The notes under the pieces: generated by a model
The model's input: only the letters and a program-made list of their open reading frames with translations
What the model was told of the DNA's origin: nothing
Database searches by the model: none
In this document: positions 63,625-64,000 of the stretch, piece after piece
Layout of the letters: each line of letters begins with the position of its first letter
Position numbering within the stretch: position 1 is the stretch's first letter
Program-made: the position numbers and the translations under genes
From: Methanobacterium_C sp963845285
Lineage (GTDB): Archaea; Methanobacteriota; Methanobacteria; Methanobacteriales; Methanobacteriaceae
Assembly: GCA_963845285.1 (NCBI GenBank)
Contig: CAWJRO010000018.1
Location: 124,001 to 188,000, forward strand
Length of the DNA stretch: 64,000 nucleotides
Reading direction: 5' to 3'

Positions 63625-64000
63625 GTGGATCCAGATTTTGTTGCAAAAACAGCTCAAATTGCATCGGTTCTTGAAGTTAGTGGACATCCAAAGCCTGGAA
63701 ACGTCCATAGAACTCATGATTTTGATGATATGGTCTTCGAGGACTTTCTTATAAGCGGCGTTGTAATTGGAGATACAATGAAAAAAGCCGCAAAAAGAGG
63801 GCTTAGATACAAAGATAATCCTGAATCTTTCCATAAAATTGAATTAGGAAAACTCATAAAAACCGCAGTTATTGAAACCAACAAATGGATTGCAAACAAC
63901 ACAAATCTCGGTATTGTGATGCTCCTTACACCAATATCCGCTGCAGCAGGAATGATTGGTAATTTAGAAGATTCAAATGAAGATACTGATAAAAACTGTT
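63625..64000 (+). CDS. CitG/MdcB-like triphosphoribosyl-dephospho-CoA synthase (partial)
   Basis: A partial gene running off the window. It begins with GTG at 63625 behind AAGGAG and is open for 125 codons. The segment VSGHPKPGNVHRTHDFDDMVFEDFL is the family's substrate loop (SxxPKPGNVxR). In bacteria such enzymes make the citrate-lyase prosthetic group precursor. In methanogens lacking citrate lyase the homologue has another role, perhaps in triphosphoribosyl transfer for coenzymes. The end is not visible. Confidence 0.75.
   Translation, partial: MDPDFVAKTAQIASVLEVSGHPKPGNVHRTHDFDDMVFEDFLISGVVIGDTMKKAAKRGLRYKDNPESFHKIELGKLIKTAVIETNKWIANNTNLGIVMLLTPISAAAGMIGNLEDSNEDTDKNC

Overview
The window looks like a chromosome segment of a mesophilic, pseudomurein-walled methanogen of the Methanobacteriales, most likely the genus Methanobacterium. 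This rests on the very AT-rich intergenic DNA, archaeal TATA-type promoters, methanogen-type genes (DUF2121, MetOD1 output domain, phosphopantothenate-pathway ligase, EppA-type prepilin peptidase, UPF0200/UPF0201), a MurT/GatD pair, and the asnB-gatC-ACT-hom-apgM order that I recall from Methanothermobacter. No search was run.

Layout. 0.2-2.4 kb: a Firmicutes-like pair (DUF4004/YhbD-type regulator plus bactofilin) and an unknown beta-rich protein. 2.8-3.6 kb: tRNA-Lys and a MoaD-like sulfur carrier. 4.1-13.1 kb: the most interesting locus, with a NifX-like protein, a nitrogenase-like D-K-H set that keeps the metallocluster ligands and resembles methylthio-alkane reductase (Mar), then cysK, cysE and two nearly identical HTH regulators. 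The first regulator carries at its C-terminus a copy of the CysE tail, ending in the same Gly-Ala-Gly-Ile. A palindrome TAAC-N4-GTTA recurs at the promoters of the NifX-like gene, D, cysK and the second regulator. I infer a sulfur-responsive regulon in which a transcription factor may read cysteine synthase occupancy through a CysE-mimic tail. 13.4-18.6 kb: asparagine/homoserine metabolism. 18.9-23.3 kb: murT, gatD, pyrG. 23.8-26.5 kb: prepilin peptidase, a class III pilin and a membrane protein. 26.8-29.4 kb: CoA-pathway ligase, UPF0200/UPF0201 and dph6. 29.5-36.4 kb: a six-gene minus-strand cluster of pilin-like and membrane proteins with a divergent pilin. 36.7-41.2 kb: M42 peptidase, a secreted CxxC protein, a KaiC-like ATPase and a response regulator. 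42.1-49.4 kb: uvrC and the divergent uvrBA operon. 49.8-55.5 kb: a PIG-L deacetylase, a gene graveyard and an ABC exporter. 56-64 kb: tautomerase, DUF2121, a frameshifted MBL hydrolase, tRNA-Thr, aroC, a GNAT acetyltransferase, a DNA glycosylase, hemB and a partial CitG-like gene.

Two families of non-coding mobile elements are scattered between genes: a ~107 bp MITE with about 15-bp inverted ends and, in the clearest copies, 5-bp target duplications (12 copies), and a ~180 bp MITE with 11-bp ends and 4-bp duplications (2 copies). No CRISPR array, rRNA or transposase was seen.
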